Assembly: GCF_001281525.1 (NCBI RefSeq)
Contig: NZ_LGCI01000005.1
Span: 1,424,825 to 1,488,824, forward strand
DNA length: 64,000 nucleotides
Direction: 5' to 3'
Origin: Lysinibacillus macroides
GTDB lineage: Bacteria; Bacillota; Bacilli; Bacillales_A; Planococcaceae
Position 1 is the first letter of the stretch, and each line of letters begins with the position of its first letter. The notes beneath the pieces are model-generated. The model did not search any database and was not told where the DNA came from. It saw only the letters and a program-made list of their open reading frames with translations. Position numbers and translations under genes: made by a program. Shown here piece after piece: positions 54,906 to 64,000 of this stretch.

Positions 54906-55106
54906 ATGAAACAAGGTACAGTAAAATGGTTTAACTCAGAAAAAGGTTTTGGATTTATCGAGGTTGAAGGTGAAAACGACGTATTCGTACACTTCTCAGC
55001 TATCCAAGGCGAAGGTTTCAAAACTCTTGACGAAGGTCAAAAAGTGGAATTCGAAGTTGTAGATGGCAACCGCGGACCACAAGCTGCTAACGTAACTAAA
55101 CTTTAA
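54906..55106 (+). CDS. Cold-shock protein (CspA/B family)
   Basis: 66 residues, single cold-shock OB fold. RNP1 KGFGFIEV and RNP2 VFVHFSAI are intact, with [14 protein letters not shown] at the start and [10 protein letters not shown] at the end. It binds single-stranded RNA/DNA as an RNA chaperone. TTTGGAGGT precedes the ATG. The long leader with a terminator-like hairpin suggests cis control. Confidence 0.96.
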   Translation: MKQGTVKWFNSEKGFGFIEVEGENDVFVHFSAIQGEGFKTLDEGQKVEFEVVDGNRGPQAANVTKL

Positions 55107-55220
55107 TTCACAATAATTAAAATTACTTTCGTTAAACACGAGGCATCCTATGTAAATAGGATGTCTTTTTTGTATTATTTAGAACTTTAAGGATTACAAA
55201 TCTTAATTTAGGTTAAATAT

Positions 55221-55400
55221 AAAGTAGCGGTGGATAGCAATGCTAAAATGACGGATAGCCCCGCTAAAGTGGAGGATAGCGCTGCAAGAATGAGGGATAG
55301 CCGTATAAGTAGTGGATAGGCACACTAAAGTAACGGATAGCCTCATAAAAGAAGCGGATCATGCTGCAGATAGGCCCACAAAAATACTGGATAGCTTGCA
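55221..55400 (+). repeat. Array of a degenerate 21-bp repeat (plus orientation)
   Basis: GGATAG(C) begins at 55232, 55253, 55274, 55295, 55314, 55335, 55356 (GGATCA), ~55368 and 55389; all steps but two are 21 nt. Typical units: GGATAGCCCCGCTAAAGTGGA, with CTAAAGT well kept, so the consensus is GGATAGCnnnnCTAAAGTnAC. Stop codons in the upstream frames show that this is not coding. The same motif forms the array at 26815-27045 in the other orientation. Confidence 0.75.
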
Positions 55401-55413
55401 AAGAAGGAGGCAG

Positions 55414-55905
55414 ATGAATTTGAATACTGTAGAAAAAGTACCTAATGAACAGGAGCAGCAAGATTTTTATCAGAAACTACGTGCGAAATTAGTAGCTTAT
55501 CTTGAATCAAAAAAAGGAAAGAGCAATAAATTTACTCCATATTTAATGTTTGTGCCTGATTTATTTCATTTATTAATTAAGACAGTAACCGATACAGGTG
55601 TGGATAAAAAAAGTCGCGCGTTAATCGGAGCATCCCTTGCATACTTTGTATTGCCACTGGATCTGATGCCAGAAGGGTTACTGGGCTTTGGTGGTTATTT
55701 AGATGATATTGTACTTGCAACTTTTGTGGTAAATACGATCATCAATAAATTGGGACCAGACGTAGTAGAAAAGCATTGGACAGGAGATGACAAGCTTTTA
55801 CATGTGCTGCAAAAGGTTGCCGAAGTGAGTGATGAGGTGATTAGTAAAATCCCTGTTAAATCGCCAATCGCTCAGTTTGTAAAGCAAGAGAGTAAAGATA
55901 AATAA
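55414..55905 (+). CDS. DUF1232 (YkvA-like) membrane-associated protein
   Basis: 163 residues from ATG 55414, chosen because AAGAAGGAGG precedes it; a GTG-led longer reading would translate the 21-bp repeats. DUF1232 core ~65-110: SRALIGASLAYFVLPLDLMPEGLLGFGGYLDDIVLATFVVNTI, the YxxxPxDxxPd...G..DD pattern, with two hydrophobic stretches. Function unknown in the family. A terminator shared with the convergent protease gene follows. Confidence 0.85.
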   Translation: MNLNTVEKVPNEQEQQDFYQKLRAKLVAYLESKKGKSNKFTPYLMFVPDLFHLLIKTVTDTGVDKKSRALIGASLAYFVLPLDLMPEGLLGFGGYLDDIVLATFVVNTIINKLGPDVVEKHWTGDDKLLHVLQKVAEVSDEVISKIPVKSPIAQFVKQESKDK

Positions 55906-55934
55906 TATTATTATGTAAACCCTAAACTTCCCAT

Positions 55935-55970
55935 AAAAAATGAGCCTGTTATAAGCAGGCTCATTTTTTA
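55935..55970. terminator. Bidirectional terminator
   Basis: AAAAAATGAGCCTG / CAGGCTCATTTTTT between convergent DUF1232 and S1C protease genes. Confidence 0.85.
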
Positions 55971-56785
55971 TGTTGCTCTTCTAATAAAAGTTGGAGCTGT
56001 TGCACAGGTACAAACAGGCCGACACGTCCAATGGGCTCATATTTCATCGTTGCAAAAATCACCCCAATGACCTCGCCCTGTTGATCGATGACAGGGCTAC
56101 CACTATTACCACGATAAACAGGTGCTTTTAACATCATAACAGGCTCCTGCCAATCCTCTAATTGGATGGCTTCAAGTAATGTCCCTTCATTGGCAATGCC
56201 CGTGAAGGAAAGGGGGTTCCCAATAAAATAGACATGTTCATCTGCAGAAAAAGCTGGATCTTCTGCAAGAGGAAGAGAGGGGAGTTGCTCCGCTTCCACC
56301 TGCAATAAGGCTAAATCTACGGCTGGATCGCTCTCGATTAATGTTGCCTTCATTAATCCCTCATCAGGAAAGACAACAGATAATGACATCGCATCTTCTA
56401 CTACATGGGCATTGGTGACAATCAGACCATCAGGAGAGATGGCAAAACCAGTGCCTTTACTGGAGCCTGTCGAAATTTCAACGACTGCCTTTTTATAGGT
56501 TTGGATATCCTCTTGTGTCGAGAGTCGCGTTGAAGCCTTCAAAAATTCAATTGCTGGTATGGAATAAATTTGAAAAATTAGGGCGAACGTATTGAAAAAC
56601 AGCACCAATGCCATGCCCCACACAATCCAGCGTACAAAAGGCTTTTGTTTTTTGGGCTTTTTTCCGTGAATGCGTTCTTCTCGCTCCTGTGCCAATGCTT
56701 TTTGCTGTTCCTCGAGTACAAGTTCAATAAATTCTTCTTCCGTTAAGTCTTCTTGCTTTGGTGTTGCATTATGTATTTCACTCAT
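55961..56785 (-). CDS. Membrane-anchored S1C (HtrA-like) serine protease without PDZ
   Basis: 274 residues from ATG 56785 (AAAGGGGGG before it); the longer reading from 56839 would translate a terminator. Cytosolic acidic N-terminus ~1-52, one helix ~55-77 (FVRWIVWGMALVLFFNTFALI), then a trypsin-like domain outside with catalytic His (TNAHVV), Asp (VDLALLQ) and Ser (RGNSGSP). No PDZ follows, unlike HtrA/DegP. It may act in envelope protein quality control. It follows a lipoprotein gene separated by its own terminator. Confidence 0.88.
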   Translation of the reverse strand: MSEIHNATPKQEDLTEEEFIELVLEEQQKALAQEREERIHGKKPKKQKPFVRWIVWGMALVLFFNTFALIFQIYSIPAIEFLKASTRLSTQEDIQTYKKAVVEISTGSSKGTGFAISPDGLIVTNAHVVEDAMSLSVVFPDEGLMKATLIESDPAVDLALLQVEAEQLPSLPLAEDPAFSADEHVYFIGNPLSFTGIANEGTLLEAIQLEDWQEPVMMLKAPVYRGNSGSPVIDQQGEVIGVIFATMKYEPIGRVGLFVPVQQLQLLLEEQHKK

Positions 56786-56803
56786 GTATGGCCCCCCTTT
56801 GCT

Positions 56804-56837
56804 AAAAAACAGACGCCCAAGCAGGACGCCTGTTTTC
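56804..56837 (-). terminator. Terminator between lipoprotein and protease genes
   Basis: Minus strand AAACAGGCGTCC / GGGCGTCTGTTT then TTT. It starts seven nt after the lipoprotein stop. Confidence 0.75.
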
Positions 56838-56843
56838 ATTCAA

Positions 56844-57482
56844 TTATTCTATTTTTTGCAAGGTTGATGTCACAACAAATGGCTCATCTTGCTCTGTTTC
56901 CATCGTATCCTCTGTGCGGATTAGGCCAATATCTTTTGCAAAATATTTGATTGTCGTCATTTGATCTTTAGAGCGGCTTAGCTGGATGACATCTTGATAG
57001 ACCGTTGTGCCTGTATCGACAGTGGCGGTCGTTGATTCAATGGTCCAACCTTGAAAGCTCATCCCGACTTGTAATGGCTTTTGAAGTATGGTTTCCAGTA
57101 CAGGGTAAGAAGCTGCCGCTGCTGCACTTGGCATGCTTGGATTGCTGTCAACGGGTTCTCGATAGACAAGATCAATGCTTGCATCGGTTATACGATAGAT
57201 TTTTAATAGTGTCACACCACCATTATCCTCTATTTGCGCGATATGCTGTGTATCGAGATAGGTTGTTTTTAGTGTGAAGCTGGCAAACTCATTTCCTTCC
57301 CCTTGAAAAGAGGCGACGGATCCATCAGGTGGAAAATAGGATAGAAGTGACGTTTGATCTTGTTCATCTGATTGCTTGTCCTCCACAGGTGGTGTTGGCG
57401 ATGGCACAGGCTCTTCTTTGACTTCTTCACGACAGCCAGCAAGTAGAAATGCAAGAGAAAGTACGAGAACATGGTATCTCAT
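56844..57482 (-). CDS. Lipoprotein of unknown function
   Basis: 212 residues from ATG 57482 (GAAGGAGTG upstream). Signal peptide with lipobox LLAGC (Cys17), a Pro/Glu/Asp spacer (EEPVPSPTPPVEDKQSDEQDQ), then a beta-rich domain with repeats of YFPPDGSVASFQGEGNEFASFTL and a second half YFAKDIGLIRTED. The domain resembles bacterial 'lipid-binding' or LolA-like folds only vaguely. Adjacent to a protease; no partner shown. Confidence 0.75.
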   Translation of the reverse strand: MRYHVLVLSLAFLLAGCREEVKEEPVPSPTPPVEDKQSDEQDQTSLLSYFPPDGSVASFQGEGNEFASFTLKTTYLDTQHIAQIEDNGGVTLLKIYRITDASIDLVYREPVDSNPSMPSAAAAASYPVLETILQKPLQVGMSFQGWTIESTTATVDTGTTVYQDVIQLSRSKDQMTTIKYFAKDIGLIRTEDTMETEQDEPFVVTSTLQKIE

Positions 57483-57652
57483 AAGCACACTCCTTCGCTA
57501 TTTTCTTTCATTATACGTGAAGGGAGTGTGTTATACGAATGAAATAAGATATTTATCTTATAATAATATTATGTAAACTAAATACTAGAAACTTGTAACA
57601 GAATGGAAAATTAACTATGATAGAAATGAAGTTAAAAATGGGGGGCAAAGAT

Positions 57653-58123
57653 ATGTATAGACAAGTAGATGATTTTTTACAAGAATGGTCAAATGCATCG
57701 AAGGGAACACTGCAAGTATTACAGGCTTTAACAGATGACAAGCTAGCGCAAAGTATTGTAGAGGGTCATAGTACACTTGGCTGGTTAGGTTGGCATTTAG
57801 TTGGGGCGGCTGGTTATTTTAGCTATCTAACAGGGTTAAAAGTACCAATGATTCGTCAAGAAGATCCTGTACCAACGACTGCAGCTGAGATCGTGACAGC
57901 CTATGAAAGCGTTGCAAACGGTATCAAAGAGGAAGTGGCTAAGCTTTCGAATGACGATTTACTAGAGGTAGTAAATGGCTTTACGGCACCCATGCCAAAA
58001 GGGGCTTTATTACGTGTATTAATCGACCATCAAACACATCATCGTGGACAAATGACGGTCCTGCTACGTCAAGCTGGTTTACCAGTACCTGGTGTGATGG
58101 GACCAACAAAGGAAATGCAATAA
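57653..58123 (+). CDS. DinB/YfiT-like four-helix metal protein
   Basis: 156 residues from ATG 57653 (GGGGGGCAAAG upstream; ATG 57617 is unsupported). Four-helix DinB pattern with the metal His set: GWHLVGAAGY (~50) and LIDHQTHHRGQMTVLLRQAG (~130), followed by PGVMGP. Members include bacillithiol/mycothiol-linked transferases and damage-inducible proteins of unknown role. Single gene. Confidence 0.87.
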   Translation: MYRQVDDFLQEWSNASKGTLQVLQALTDDKLAQSIVEGHSTLGWLGWHLVGAAGYFSYLTGLKVPMIRQEDPVPTTAAEIVTAYESVANGIKEEVAKLSNDDLLEVVNGFTAPMPKGALLRVLIDHQTHHRGQMTVLLRQAGLPVPGVMGPTKEMQ

Positions 58124-58130
58124 CCACGCA

Positions 58131-58168
58131 AGCGGCAGATATATAGTTTTTATCTGCTGCTTTTTTAA
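58131..58168 (+). terminator. Rho-independent terminator
   Basis: AGCGGCAGATA / TATCTGCTGCT with T6; it ends just before the tetR promoter. Confidence 0.75.
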
Positions 58169-58169
58169 A

Positions 58170-58204
58170 TTGACACTTACCTACTAGTAAGTTAGTATAA
58201 AGCC
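58170..58204 (+). promoter_or_regulatory. tetR promoter with operator in the spacer; leaderless start
   Basis: TTGACA (58170-58175), 17 nt, TAGTAT (58193-58198). The spacer carries the inverted repeat ACTTAC-CTACTA-GTAAGT (58175-58192), suited to autorepression by the TetR protein. The start codon (58205) is at the expected +1, so the message should be leaderless. Confidence 0.6.
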
Positions 58205-58762
58205 ATGACAAATAGAAAAATGCAAATTATAGAATTAACATTGAAGAATATTCAGGAAAAAGGTTTCACATCATTTAGTTATGAGCATTTAGCAAAGGAG
58301 CTTGGCGTTACGAAGGCAAGTATTCACTATCATTTTGAGAAGAAGGGAGATTTAGGGATCGCTGTTTGCGAAAGAATTCAACAAGGGTTAGTGGGGGCTT
58401 ATACACTGATTAAAGAGTCCACTATGCCAGCTGAAGAAAAGCCTTTTGCCTTTATTATGCAGCGTGTAAAATTCCTTGAGCAAGATGGTGTTTGCCCTAT
58501 CTCAGCTTTACAGGCAGACTATCAAGAATTACCGCAACCGATGCAAGAAAAGCTTCAGCAGCTTAGCCAAATGGAAATCGATGTCTTTGTAGAGCTACTG
58601 AAAGATGCTAAACAACAGGGCGCCCTCCAAGCCACTAATGATTTGGAGGCACTAGCTGTATTCCTTATTTCAAGTACGAAAGGGGCATTACAATACAAAC
58701 GCGTTTTAGGAGAAGCTTTCTTTCTCAAAATGCTGGCGCAATTACAGGAATTGTTAAAATAA
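58205..58762 (+). CDS. TetR/AcrR family regulator
   Basis: 185 residues. TetR_N helix-turn-helix ~8-55 (NIQEKGFTSFSYEHLAKELGVTKASIHYHFEKKGDLGIAV). The C-terminal ligand domain has ATNDLEALAVFLISSTKGALQYK. No ribosome site precedes the ATG; the promoter -10 ends 6 nt before it, so the transcript is probably leaderless. The next gene, fabF, follows after 22 nt with a good ribosome site. Regulation of its own operon, and of a fatty-acid step, is likely. Confidence 0.88.
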   Translation: MTNRKMQIIELTLKNIQEKGFTSFSYEHLAKELGVTKASIHYHFEKKGDLGIAVCERIQQGLVGAYTLIKESTMPAEEKPFAFIMQRVKFLEQDGVCPISALQADYQELPQPMQEKLQQLSQMEIDVFVELLKDAKQQGALQATNDLEALAVFLISSTKGALQYKRVLGEAFFLKMLAQLQELLK

Positions 58763-58790
58763 AAAACGAAAACAAAAAGGAGCGATGTAC

Positions 58791-60026
58791 ATGATACGAA
58801 GAGTCGTTGTTACTGGATATGGTGTTGTTTCCCCGTTAGGTAATTCAGTATCAGCCTTATGGGAGAATATTAAAGCAGGACAATCAGGGATTCGAAATAT
58901 TCAAGGGGAGGCATTTAGCGGCATTAATACGCAAATTGCTGGGACGATCACGGATTTCGATGCAACGCAGTATATGGATAAAAAAGAAATCAGTAAGTAT
59001 GATTTATTTGTACAATATGCTGTTGCCGCTTCCCAACAAGCCCTGACGCAAGCCAATTTAAATATGGAGCAGGTGGATAAGGAGCGTTTAGGCGTATACA
59101 TTGGCTCAGGGATCGGGGGCATTGAGACGATTTTAGAAAATCATCAGGCTATGCTCGATAATGGGCCAAGAAAGGTGTCCCCGTTTATGGTACCGATGAT
59201 GATTAGCAATATGGCTGCAGGGATTCTAGCGATTAAAACGGGCTTTAAAGGGCCAAGCTTTTCACCTGTTTCGGCCTGTGCGACAGGAAACCAGGCCATT
59301 GGAGAAGCGTTCCTAGCGATTCGACATGGCTATGCGGATGGTATTTTAGCAGGTGGAGCGGAGGCACCCATCAATCCACTTAGCTTTGCAGGATTCTCTC
59401 GTATGAAAGCCATGTCCACAAGAAACGATGCGCCAACAAAGGCTAGTCGACCATTCGATAGCGAGCGAGATGGCTTTGTTATGTCTGAAGGGTCTGGCAT
59501 CGTGTTCCTAGAGGAATATGAACACGCCAAACAAAGGGGTGCTACGATTCTTGGTGAGATTGTTGGCTATGGTGTCACAACCGATGCTCATCACATTACA
59601 GCACCTGATTTTACGGGTGCTGCCAATGCCATGAAGCTGGCATTAAAAATGGGTGATATTGATGGCTCAGCTGTCGATTATATCAACGCACATGGCACAA
59701 GCACACCAGAGGGAGATAAATCTGAAACGAAGGCTATTAAACACGTTTTTGGTGACCATGCCTATCAACTAAAGGTTAGCTCCACAAAATCAATGACAGG
59801 GCATCTCTTTGGCGCGGCTGGTGGGATCGAAGCTATTATTACATTGAAAAGTATAATGGATAGCATTATTCCACCAACAATTAATTATGAAACACCTGAT
59901 CCAGCGTGTGATTTAAACTATGTACCAAACGAGGCACTGCAGCAACCTGTCAACATTGCGCTATCCAATGGCTTTGGCTTTGGTGGCCATAATGCCGTGC
60001 TAGCCTTTAAAAGGTTTGAGGAATAA
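58791..60026 (+). CDS. fabF: Beta-ketoacyl-ACP synthase II
   Basis: 411 residues from ATG 58791 (AAGGAG 10 nt before; ATG 58785 is too near). Active Cys in VSACATGN (~163), His in NAHGTSTPEGD (~303) and His in KSMTGHLFGAAGG (~340); C-terminal SNGFGFGGHNA. It elongates acyl-ACP with malonyl-ACP in the cytosol. Placed with a TetR gene and away from other fab genes, so it may be a second, regulated copy; a housekeeping fabHF pair is not in this window. Confidence 0.94.
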   Translation: MIRRVVVTGYGVVSPLGNSVSALWENIKAGQSGIRNIQGEAFSGINTQIAGTITDFDATQYMDKKEISKYDLFVQYAVAASQQALTQANLNMEQVDKERLGVYIGSGIGGIETILENHQAMLDNGPRKVSPFMVPMMISNMAAGILAIKTGFKGPSFSPVSACATGNQAIGEAFLAIRHGYADGILAGGAEAPINPLSFAGFSRMKAMSTRNDAPTKASRPFDSERDGFVMSEGSGIVFLEEYEHAKQRGATILGEIVGYGVTTDAHHITAPDFTGAANAMKLALKMGDIDGSAVDYINAHGTSTPEGDKSETKAIKHVFGDHAYQLKVSSTKSMTGHLFGAAGGIEAIITLKSIMDSIIPPTINYETPDPACDLNYVPNEALQQPVNIALSNGFGFGGHNAVLAFKRFEE

Positions 60027-60070
60027 AATACTCTATCATAATGCCCTGCAATGGTATGTTAAATAAACAA

Positions 60071-60107
60071 AAAATCCTCTGCCAATAATTTCAGGCAGAG
60101 GATTTTT
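60071..60107. terminator. Bidirectional terminator
   Basis: AAAATCCTCTGCC / GGCAGAGGATTTT between the convergent fabF and ABC-F genes. Confidence 0.85.
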
Positions 60108-60110
60108 CCC

Positions 60111-62181
<2,071 letters not shown>

Positions 62182-64000
62182 ATGGGCAGAAAAATATTGT
62201 GGGTAGCCGCTACGATTATTGTTATATTATTGGGGCTGGGTGCCTATTATTATATTAAAGAAATGATAAGCGAGCGGGCCTATCAGCAATTAGTAGAGGC
62301 ATATCAAAAGCCAGTACCCATACAGGATATTGAGGAACAATATGATGTGATTGTCATTGGTGGCGAGCCAGAGGGCGTTGCGGCTGCGGTAGCTGCGGCA
62401 CGAAATGGCGCAAAAACATTACTGGTTGAAAAAAGAGAAGAATTAGGTGGCTTATTTACATACGGTATGCTCAATTTTCTTGATATTCCACGTGATGGTA
62501 ATAATCATTCCCTCAGTGAAGGCATTTTTAAAGAATGGCATAAGCTTGTGAAAGGCAAAGATGCTTTTGGGATTGTAGGAGCAAAGGCAGCCTTTAAAAA
62601 GCTTGTTGATGAGGAGCCAAACTTAACATTGTCCGTACAAACAGAGGTCATCAAGGCGAATCTCAATCAACAGCAATTAGCATCTGTGACATTAAAAAAT
62701 GAATTTGGTACATATGTTGTAACAGGTAAGTCCTTTATTGATGCGACACAGGATGCTGATTTTGCAACGATGGCAGGTGTTCCTTATTTTGTTGGTGGTG
62801 AGGACATTGGCATTAAGGATAAACGTATGGCAGTAACGTTAATGCTGCATTTAAAAAATGTGGATTGGGATCAAGTGAAAGCAGCGGCCAACTCCGATGT
62901 ATTTGGTGGTGCTAACTTAAACGCTAGCGTGATGTGGGGCTTTACAAAGCTTCATGATGAATACAAGCCTCTTCAAGAGGGAGTAAGATTACGAGGCTTG
63001 AATTTAGCACGCGTGGATGATGAATATTTTATTAATGCCTTACAAATTTTTGGTGTGGATGGCTTGAGTGAACATTCCAAGCAAGCTGCTATTATAGTAG
63101 GGAAAAAAGAAACAGAGCATATTTTACATTATTTACAGGAACACTTCCCAGGGTTTGAACAGGCTGAAGTTGTGAGCTATCCAGAGGAATTATATGTTAG
63201 AGAAACAAGACATATTTGGGCAGAATATCAATTACCAATGGCTGATATTTGGACGAACAGCGATCATTGGGATAGCATTGGCATTGCATCCTATCCCGTC
63301 GATGTTCAAGCGCAAACACCACACGATTATGGCTATGTTATTGCTGCACCAAAGCAATACGCTATTCCGTTCCGTTCACTTGTACCAAAGGATATTGATG
63401 GCTTACTGGTAGTTGGACGTTCGGCTGGTTATTCTTCATTAGCAGCGGGAAGTGCACGTATTGTGCCAACAGGAATGGTGGCAGGGGAAGCGGCAGGCAC
63501 AGCAGCAGCGCTAGCCCTTGAGCATACTATAAGCTTTAGAGAAATGAGCCAGGACAAAGATCTAATTGCTTCACTGCGAAAGCAACTAGCTAAGCAAGGC
63601 GCATATGTCGATGCCTTTTCTGTTGATTATCCATATCAAGGAGAATGGTATGATGAGGCGATTCAAACATTAATCAATTATGGCCTTGTGGTAGGTGGCT
63701 ATGATAATGATTTAAACGTAGATAGTAAAGCAACAAAACTAAAATTTGCGAAAACATTAAAAGAAAGCATGTTACGTGCCTATCCAGAAAATGCTACCAA
63801 TATGCGTGATCAGCTTGAAATTGTGATTAATAAAGTGTACAGCACAGGTGATGAGACAATCACACGTGATGAGGTGGCACAATATTTAGCGGATGTACTG
63901 ATTGGTGAATCGAATACAACAAGTTGGGATACGTTGATCGATAAAGGTATTGTGACAGAAAAAGTAGCTGATAAAATCAAGGACAATAAGAAACTGAAAT
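62182..64000 (+). CDS. FAD-dependent oxidoreductase with membrane anchor, 5' part
   Basis: Open from ATG 62182 (TAGGAGGTGTTTT) to the window end, at least 606 residues. N-terminal helix ~5-25 (ILWVAATIIVILLGLGAYYY), then FAD_oxidored-type core: VIGGEPEGVAAAVAAARNGAKTLLVEK (dinucleotide fold, ~60-86), LGGLFTYGMLNF, DATQDADFATMAGVP, and near 420 VPKDIDGLLVVGRSAGYSSLAAGSARIVPTGMVAGEAAG. The tail (GYDNDLNVDSKATKLKFAK) resembles SLH-like modules. It probably sits at the outer face of the membrane, oxidising an unknown substrate. C-terminus lies outside. Confidence 0.82.
   Translation, partial: MGRKILWVAATIIVILLGLGAYYYIKEMISERAYQQLVEAYQKPVPIQDIEEQYDVIVIGGEPEGVAAAVAAARNGAKTLLVEKREELGGLFTYGMLNFLDIPRDGNNHSLSEGIFKEWHKLVKGKDAFGIVGAKAAFKKLVDEEPNLTLSVQTEVIKANLNQQQLASVTLKNEFGTYVVTGKSFIDATQDADFATMAGVPYFVGGEDIGIKDKRMAVTLMLHLKNVDWDQVKAAANSDVFGGANLNASVMWGFTKLHDEYKPLQEGVRLRGLNLARVDDEYFINALQIFGVDGLSEHSKQAAIIVGKKETEHILHYLQEHFPGFEQAEVVSYPEELYVRETRHIWAEYQLPMADIWTNSDHWDSIGIASYPVDVQAQTPHDYGYVIAAPKQYAIPFRSLVPKDIDGLLVVGRSAGYSSLAAGSARIVPTGMVAGEAAGTAAALALEHTISFREMSQDKDLIASLRKQLAKQGAYVDAFSVDYPYQGEWYDEAIQTLINYGLVVGGYDNDLNVDSKATKLKFAKTLKESMLRAYPENATNMRDQLEIVINKVYSTGDETITRDEVAQYLADVLIGESNTTSWDTLIDKGIVTEKVADKIKDNKKLK

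Noticed and set aside
55312..55413. N-terminal extension of the DUF1232 protein from GTG 55312
   Set aside because: It would translate the 21-bp repeats, and a much better ribosome site serves ATG 55414.

Overview
The window reads as chromosome of a low-GC, Gram-positive, spore-former-type bacterium, most likely Lysinibacillus or a close relative. The basis is AT-rich DNA, strong AGGAGG ribosome sites with frequent GTG/TTG starts, the odhAB pair, a XpaC-TelA pair, an ArlRS-like two-component pair, a stand-alone murG and Bacillus-type small conserved proteins. The species call is inference; no 16S or tRNA gene was seen.

Layout. 1-7.9 kb: 3' end of an iron-siderophore binding protein, lipoprotein and small membrane proteins, a small gene with a CTG start, an MFS and a MATE exporter. 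Within this stretch a 4-TM protein gene is split by a tnpB-less IS200/IS605-type relic. 7.9-16.1 kb: relics, a chemoreceptor, a tnpB-only IS element whose tnpB has one in-frame TGA, a thioredoxin-like protein and a large hybrid histidine kinase. 16.1-21.2 kb: a catalytically dead resolvase-like protein divergent from a SulP transporter/universal stress pair, then two 'stalk-domain' paralogues with debris between them. 21.4-33.4 kb: envelope and signalling genes (polysaccharide deacetylase, CtpA-type protease, CobW GTPase, CAP protein, a degenerate GGDEF-EAL-PilZ protein, MATE, MurG, GNAT). 34-46.4 kb: an active-looking PAS-GGDEF cyclase, ArlRS-like pair, odhA-odhB, and a lysine-riboswitch-controlled amino-acid ABC transporter. 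46.5-64 kb: SDR, small proteins, TelA/XpaC, alpha/beta hydrolase, Uma2 protein, acylphosphatase, globin-type chemoreceptor, cold-shock protein with an attenuator-like leader, DUF1232 protein, S1C protease with a lipoprotein, DinB-like protein, a leaderless TetR gene with fabF, ABC-F ATPase and the start of an FAD oxidoreductase.

Themes. Cell-envelope stress and cyclic-di-GMP signalling recur: several ECF-sigma-type promoter motifs (TGWAAC-N16/17-CGWM), one exact triple WalR-type box, and three c-di-GMP/chemotaxis receptors with lost catalytic or ligand residues. The items most worth following are two paralogous ~90-nt candidate sRNAs behind ECF-type promoters, two arrays of a degenerate 21-bp repeat, the dead resolvase that may have become a regulator, and the attenuator-like leader of the cold-shock gene. 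Gene decay is common: at least seven broken genes or coding fragments were found, two of them broken only by a single in-frame TGA.
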